Shown here piece by piece: positions 59,521 to 64,000 of a stretch of 64,000 nucleotides of DNA. Numbering within the stretch: the stretch's first letter is position 1; the number at the start of each line of letters is the position of its first letter. The position numbers were made by a program, and so were the translations under genes. The stretch is from contig JAZNDW010000012.1 of NCBI GenBank assembly GCA_045588245.1, positions 62,001-126,000 of the forward strand. Reading direction: 5' to 3'. The notes below the pieces were generated by a model. That model had not been told where the DNA came from, ran no database searches, and saw nothing but the letters and a program-made list of their open reading frames with translations. This DNA comes from DTU064 sp045588245. Its GTDB lineage: Bacteria > Bacillota > Clostridia > Oscillospirales > CAG-272.

Positions 59521-61257
59521 ATGAAAAGATATTTGAAATACCTACAGCCGTACGCACCGGCGATGGCGCTCGGTTTGCTGATCAAATTCACAGGCACGAT
59601 ATTTGATCTTTTGATTCCGTCGATACTTGAGCATATTATTGATAACGTAATAGTAACAGGCGACATCAAGCTGATCTACTTTTGGGGCGGCGCTATGATA
59701 GTTTCGTCTGTTTTGGCAGTTCTCGGTAACGTTATTGCCAACAGAATGGCGTCACGCGTCGCAAGTAAATCAACTCAGCTTTTGCGGCACGATCTTTTTG
59801 TTAAAACGCTTCGTCTTTCCTGCCGTCAAACGGACACGTTTTCGATTCCGTCGCTTGAATCCCGTCTGACGTCGGATACATATAATGTTCATCAGTTTAC
59901 GGGAATGATACAGCGCATGGGTGTCCGCGCACCGATCTTGCTTATAGGCGGACTTATCCTTACAAGTTTTATGGATCCCGTCATGACGCTCGTTCTTCTG
60001 GCAACGCTGCCGTTTTTGGCGGTGTCCGTCTTTTTTATTTCGAAAAAGAGCATTCCGCTATATTCTAAGCTTGGCACAGCGACAGACGATATGGTACGTA
60101 CGGTACGCGAAAACATTCAGGGTATCCGCGTTATAAAGGCTCTGTCAAAAACGGATTACGAAAAAAGACGCTTTGAAAAAGTAAACACCAATCTGCAAAA
60201 ACGCGAAGAAACGGCGAGCATGATCGTTTCAACAACGAATCCGCTGATGAACTTTTTCCTTTATCTCGGACTGACTGTCGTTATCGTGATCGGCGCGTAC
60301 CGTGTCAACGCAGGACTGTCGCAGGTCGGTAAGATCATGGCGTTCATCTCGTATTTTACATACATTCTTAACGCAATGCTTTCGGTCACAAGAATGTTTG
60401 TAACGTACTCTAAGTGCGCCGCTTCCATGCAAAGAATAACGAAAGTTCTCGATGCGCCGACGGAGCTTGATGTAGTGGTTCCCGATGAAGACGACGAGTA
60501 CGCCGAGTTCAACGATTCAGCACCGCATATTGAGTTTCGAAACGTCACCTTCTCGTATAACGGCAAGCGCGACAACATAAAAAATATTTCATTTACGCTC
60601 GGTAAGGGACAAACTCTCGGCATCATCGGCGGCACGGGAAGTGGCAAAACGACGCTTATATCACTGCTTATGCGCTTTTACGATCCGGATTGTGGCAGGA
60701 TCACGATAAACGGACGAGATATACGTTATTATGATCCGGATGATCTTTACAGCAAATTCGGCATCGCCGCGCAGAACGATTTCCTTTTCTCCGATACGAT
60801 CCGCGAGAACATCCGCTTTGGACGTGAGCTTGACGATGATGGTATCAAAGAAGCTATCGTATCATCGCAAGCTAAATCGTTTGTCGACGAAAAAGAGGGC
60901 GGAGAAGAGTTCCGTCTCGATATTAAAGGTGCAAATCTTTCAGGCGGACAAAAACAGCGCCTGCTTATCGCACGCGCTTTGGCGTCACGTCCTGAGATTC
61001 TGATCCTCGACGATTCATCAAGCGCGCTTGACTACCGCACAGATGCAAGTCTACGCGGACACATCGCCGAGCGTTATAAAGCTTCAACGAAGGTTATCGT
61101 TGCACAGCGTGTAAGCTCTATTTTGCAGTCAGACCTGATACTTGTCATGGACGGCGGTGTCGTTATTGCGGCGGGTACGCACGCCGAGCTTTGCGAATCG
61201 TGCGACATATACCGTGAGATTTCCGAGTCACAGATGGGAGGTGCTATCCTTGATTAA
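59521..61257 (+). CDS. ABC exporter, half-transporter A of a heterodimer
   Basis: A 578-residue half-transporter with six membrane spans followed by a nucleotide-binding domain: Walker A GGTGSGKTT near 370, signature LSGGQKQR near 472 and Walker B ILILDDSSSALD near 495. The usual catalytic Glu after Walker B is replaced by Asp, while the signature is intact. This matches the subunit that carries the degenerate ATP site in TM287/288- or BmrCD-like heterodimers. Likely a multidrug or lipid exporter. Its gene overlaps that of its partner by 8 bp. The ATG has only a weak GCGGT upstream. Confidence 0.92.
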   Translation: MKRYLKYLQPYAPAMALGLLIKFTGTIFDLLIPSILEHIIDNVIVTGDIKLIYFWGGAMIVSSVLAVLGNVIANRMASRVASKSTQLLRHDLFVKTLRLSCRQTDTFSIPSLESRLTSDTYNVHQFTGMIQRMGVRAPILLIGGLILTSFMDPVMTLVLLATLPFLAVSVFFISKKSIPLYSKLGTATDDMVRTVRENIQGIRVIKALSKTDYEKRRFEKVNTNLQKREETASMIVSTTNPLMNFFLYLGLTVVIVIGAYRVNAGLSQVGKIMAFISYFTYILNAMLSVTRMFVTYSKCAASMQRITKVLDAPTELDVVVPDEDDEYAEFNDSAPHIEFRNVTFSYNGKRDNIKNISFTLGKGQTLGIIGGTGSGKTTLISLLMRFYDPDCGRITINGRDIRYYDPDDLYSKFGIAAQNDFLFSDTIRENIRFGRELDDDGIKEAIVSSQAKSFVDEKEGGEEFRLDIKGANLSGGQKQRLLIARALASRPEILILDDSSSALDYRTDASLRGHIAERYKASTKVIVAQRVSSILQSDLILVMDGGVVIAAGTHAELCESCDIYREISESQMGGAILD

Positions 61258-63052
61258 CGGCCCTAAAAGCCCGATAAATCAGCGACATCTTCACGACGGA
61301 CCTGCGATGTCGGGTAAGCACAAATTTAAGATATTCCTTCGCCTGTTCAAGTATATGCTTGACTATAAGCTTCTTGTTATAACGGCGATCATGCTTATGG
61401 TCTCCTCAAATCTCTTGGCGCTTGTCGCACCGAAGCTTTCGGGAGAAGCAATCAAAGCCATAGAGCCCGGTGTCGGAAAAGTCGATTTTGATACCGTCAT
61501 ACGCTACTGCATTTTAATGGCGATATTTTATGCCTTATCCTCAATACTTTCTTATATTCTGTCGATAACGATGATCCACATCTCGCGCAAGATCTCGGCA
61601 AGAATGAGAAGCGAGGTATTTAATAAGCTCATGTCACTTCCCGTCAGCTTCTTTGACAAGAATCAGACGGGTGATATCATAAGCCGTATGTCGTACGATA
61701 TTGACACGATCAACACCTCGATCGCAACCGACCTCTTACAGATCTGTTCAAGCGTGATCACCGTTGTCGGCTCACTCGTTATGATGATAACGATCTCTCC
61801 GCTGCTCGTGCTCGTTTTTGTTGTAACGATCCCGATGTCGATAATATTTACACGGTATAAAACGAAAAAGATACGTCCGCTCTTTAAGCGCCGTTCCGTC
61901 AAGCTCGGCGAACTTAACGGATACACCGAGGAGATACTGTCAGGTCACAGAACGATCAAAGCTTACCGACGTGAAAACGTCATGATAGACCGATTCGACG
62001 AATATAACGATGAAGCTGTCGCGGCGTATTATAATGCCGACTATCAGGGAGCGATGATAGGCCCGACCGTCAACTTTATTAACAATCTTTCGCTTTCGTT
62101 TATTTCTCTTTTCGGCTCGATCCTTTATTTACTTCAGAAGATCGCGCTGGCAGACATATCGACGTTTATAATGTACTCACGCAAATTCTCAGGTCCAATC
62201 AACGAAATGGCGAATATTATCAGCGAGCTTCAGTCGGCGGCATCCGCTGCTGAGCGCGTATTCCGCCTTATCGACGAAGAAGAAGAGCCCGCCGACTACG
62301 ACGATGCTGTGGTATTATCAAACGCTAAAGGCGATATTACAGCCGAAGACGTAAAATTCTCGTATGTTGAGGGCAAAGAGATCCTTCATGGCATCAGCTT
62401 TGATGCGCCTCGCGGCAAAACGATTGCGATCGTAGGCCCCACGGGAAGCGGTAAAACGACGATCATAAATTTGTTGATGCGCTTTTACGATATCGACAGC
62501 GGAGCTATTAGGATCGACGGCAACGACATTTGCAAAGTGACGCGTGACAGCTTACGCGCGGCGCACACGATGGTTCTTCAGGATACATGGCTGTTTGGCG
62601 GCACGATAGCCGAAAATATTGCATACGGAAAAGAGGGAGCGACAAGAGCGGAAATCGTAAAGACTGCAAAAGCGGCAATGATCGATGATTTTATCGAAAG
62701 CCTGCCCGATGGTTACGATACTCTTGTCAACGAAGACGGTATCAATCTCTCAAAGGGACAAAAGCAGCTATTAACGATCGCGCGCGCAATGTTGCCTGAA
62801 TGTGCCGTTTTGATACTTGACGAAGCAACCTCAAACGTCGATTCACGTACAGAAGTGAAGATCCAGTCTGCCATGAACAAACTTATGGAGGGCAAAACGA
62901 GCTTCATTATCGCCCACCGACTTTCAACTATACGTCACGCGGACGTTATCCTCGTTTTGAAGGATGGCAATATTATCGAATCCGGAACCCACGAAGAGCT
63001 TTTGGCGTCTGGCGGATTTTATTCATCTTTGTATAATTCGCAGTTCAATTAA
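61250..63052 (+). CDS. ABC exporter, half-transporter B of a heterodimer
   Basis: A 600-residue partner of the previous gene. Six spans and a nucleotide-binding domain: Walker A GPTGSGKTT near 395, a signature altered to LSKGQKQ near 499 and a canonical Walker B LILDEATSNVD near 522. With partner A it would form one normal ATP site (Glu here, LSGGQ there) and one degenerate site. The frame is open from 61142, but GGGAGGTG lies 6 bp before a TTG at 61250, giving an N-terminal extension of about 20 residues before the first span; an ATG at 61304 is the alternative. Confidence 0.92.
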   Translation: MINGPKSPINQRHLHDGPAMSGKHKFKIFLRLFKYMLDYKLLVITAIMLMVSSNLLALVAPKLSGEAIKAIEPGVGKVDFDTVIRYCILMAIFYALSSILSYILSITMIHISRKISARMRSEVFNKLMSLPVSFFDKNQTGDIISRMSYDIDTINTSIATDLLQICSSVITVVGSLVMMITISPLLVLVFVVTIPMSIIFTRYKTKKIRPLFKRRSVKLGELNGYTEEILSGHRTIKAYRRENVMIDRFDEYNDEAVAAYYNADYQGAMIGPTVNFINNLSLSFISLFGSILYLLQKIALADISTFIMYSRKFSGPINEMANIISELQSAASAAERVFRLIDEEEEPADYDDAVVLSNAKGDITAEDVKFSYVEGKEILHGISFDAPRGKTIAIVGPTGSGKTTIINLLMRFYDIDSGAIRIDGNDICKVTRDSLRAAHTMVLQDTWLFGGTIAENIAYGKEGATRAEIVKTAKAAMIDDFIESLPDGYDTLVNEDGINLSKGQKQLLTIARAMLPECAVLILDEATSNVDSRTEVKIQSAMNKLMEGKTSFIIAHRLSTIRHADVILVLKDGNIIESGTHEELLASGGFYSSLYNSQFN

Positions 63053-63078
63053 AAAAAGCGGTGAACGGCAGAGCATTG

Positions 63079-63810
63079 TCAACCCAGCTTTTGACGAAGA
63101 TATTCAAATATCTTTTTCTCCTCACGCGAGATTTTGACCTGTGTGAGCCCGAGCACACGAGCGGTAGATTCTTGTGACATATCGTGATAATAACGAAGTG
63201 AAACGATTTTTTGCCACAGGTCGGGCATTTTCTCCGTTATCTCACGTAAGGCGATGCGCTCTGTGACGGCATCATCGTTTTCATTTGATTCTATCGTGTC
63301 AAAAAGCGATAGCTCGCCATCCTCATACGCCGGCTCGTAAATCGAACGTATAGGATACGTTGATTCAAGCGCAATAGCGGCTTCCGCTACGTCTATCTCG
63401 CATATCTCAGCGAGCTCCGATATATGAGGCGATCTGCCAAAGTTTTCTGTGAATTTTTCTTTTTCATAAAGCAACCGTGAGCCGAGACGTTTTTTGTCCC
63501 GGCTCACTTTTATTATGCCGTCGTCGCGCAAAAAGCGCTTGATCTCACCGATAACAAGCGGTACGGCATAAGTGGAAAATGCACAACCGCGTTCTGTATC
63601 AAAGCTTCTGACAGCACGCAAAAGACCGATCATGCCGAGCTGATAAAGATCGTCATAATCCGTTCCGCGTCCGAGAAATCTGTTTGCGATACTTCGTACA
63701 AGACCGGAATTTTTTATCAACAACGCTTCTTCAGCAGTTTTATCACCATCGGTAAGGCGAGCAAACAGCGTTAGATTTTCGTCACGGTATGTGTTTTTTT
63801 GATCATTCAT
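63079..63810 (-). CDS. sigF: RNA polymerase sporulation sigma factor SigF
   Basis: The first forespore-specific sigma factor (243 residues). Region 2 has DYDDLYQLGMIGLLRAVRSFDTERGCAFSTYA; region 3 has LGSRLLYEKEKFTENFGRSPHISELAE; region 4 ends with DMSQESTARVLGLTQVKISREEKKI. Its ATG overlaps the stop codon of spoIIAB by one base, as in the conserved spoIIA operon, which separates it from the related SigG. The anti-sigma SpoIIAB holds it inactive until forespore signalling. Confidence 0.95.
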   Translation of the reverse strand: MNDQKNTYRDENLTLFARLTDGDKTAEEALLIKNSGLVRSIANRFLGRGTDYDDLYQLGMIGLLRAVRSFDTERGCAFSTYAVPLVIGEIKRFLRDDGIIKVSRDKKRLGSRLLYEKEKFTENFGRSPHISELAEICEIDVAEAAIALESTYPIRSIYEPAYEDGELSLFDTIESNENDDAVTERIALREITEKMPDLWQKIVSLRYYHDMSQESTARVLGLTQVKISREEKKIFEYLRQKLG

Positions 63811-64000
63811 TATTTTTGCCTGCGTCCACCGGAAAGCGTTTTTATCATCGTGACTTTAGTTCCAGAACCGGGCTTGCTTACAACGGTCAGCTTATCTGTG
63901 AAGTTTTCCATAACGGTAAAGCCAAGGCCGCTTCGCTCACCCTCAGGATCTGTCGTATAAAGCGGCTGCATTGCAATCTTGATGTTTTCGATGCCGAGTC
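63810..64000 (-). CDS. spoIIAB: Anti-sigma-F factor SpoIIAB (C-terminal part)
   Basis: The minus strand up to 63810 encodes the last 63 residues of SpoIIAB; the rest lies beyond the window. Visible family motifs are GIENIKIAMQPLYTTDPEGE, RSGLGFTVMENFTDKL (ATP lid and G2 box of the GHKL kinase fold) and KPGSGTKVTM. SpoIIAB binds SigF and phosphorylates SpoIIAA. It ends in a basic tail, SGGRRQK. Confidence 0.93.
   Translation of the reverse strand, partial: LGIENIKIAMQPLYTTDPEGERSGLGFTVMENFTDKLTVVSKPGSGTKVTMIKTLSGGRRQK

Noticed and set aside
1..64000. CRISPR arrays, prophage or transposon.
   Set aside because: No regularly spaced repeats, integrase, transposase or phage structural genes were seen; the only substantial repeat is the 68-bp pair around rtcB.

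Overview
The window looks like chromosome of an endospore-forming, anaerobic Clostridia-type Firmicute, probably an uncultured gut or rumen relative of the Oscillospiraceae/Christensenellales. The evidence is a complete spoIIIAA-AH operon, sigF with spoIIAB, a GerA/SpoVAF-type germination protein, rubredoxin- and Fe-S-linked flavoenzymes, YtrA-type GntR/ABC genes, a tandem glycine riboswitch and vegetative promoters very close to TTGACA-17-TATAAT. No phage, transposase or CRISPR array is visible. Nearly all of the sequence is coding, and genes are separated by clear intrinsic terminators.

Layout. 1-2 kb: rpsP (partial), ffh and ylxM on the minus strand, i.e. the usual SRP operon, with divergent promoters toward a GltS-like symporter. 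3.5-8.2 kb: spoIIIAH-AA, minus strand. 8.4-14 kb: nadE, an M32 carboxypeptidase, an MA-type metalloprotease, a phosphoglucosamine mutase fused to an N-terminal HTH domain, and a GlmU-like left-handed beta-helix protein. 14-18 kb: a glycine-riboswitch-controlled AGCS symporter, tRNA-Leu and initiator tRNA-Met, then rtcB enclosed by a 68-bp direct repeat. 18-24 kb: a redox/dehydratase cluster with a D-2-hydroxyacid dehydrogenase, flavoredoxin-rubredoxin, an OYE/2-enoate-reductase-like flavoenzyme and both subunits of aconitase X. 24-30 kb: a lipoprotein, then AraC regulator, GH31 glycosidase and sugar-binding lipoprotein.

30-34 kb: a Na/Pi cotransporter divergent from a PhoP/PhoR-like pair, with TGTAAA-type direct repeats between them. 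34-44 kb: rpe, ispF and ispD (minus), pepD, an atypical receiver-winged-helix protein, sn-glycerol-1-phosphate dehydrogenase, an RNA methyltransferase, a zinc-ribbon acyltransferase and the germination protein. 44-48 kb: a GntR/ABC module with a recognisable operator. 48-54 kb: yajC, a TIGR04086-like membrane protein, a small RRE-like protein and secA; this is the setting in which the SCIFF peptide and its radical-SAM maturase are normally found, but both are missing. Two paralogous membrane proteins follow. 54-64 kb: a membrane protein, an M14 peptidase, an alpha/beta esterase, a PL11 rhamnogalacturonan lyase lipoprotein, a heterodimeric ABC exporter, then sigF and spoIIAB running off the end.

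Most of the window is conserved housekeeping and sporulation content. The parts that stand out are the HTH-GlmM fusion, the repeat-bracketed rtcB, the remnant of the SCIFF locus, the AcnX/enoate-reductase cluster, and several hairpins that would mask ribosome binding sites. All family assignments come from recognising motifs by eye; no database search was run.
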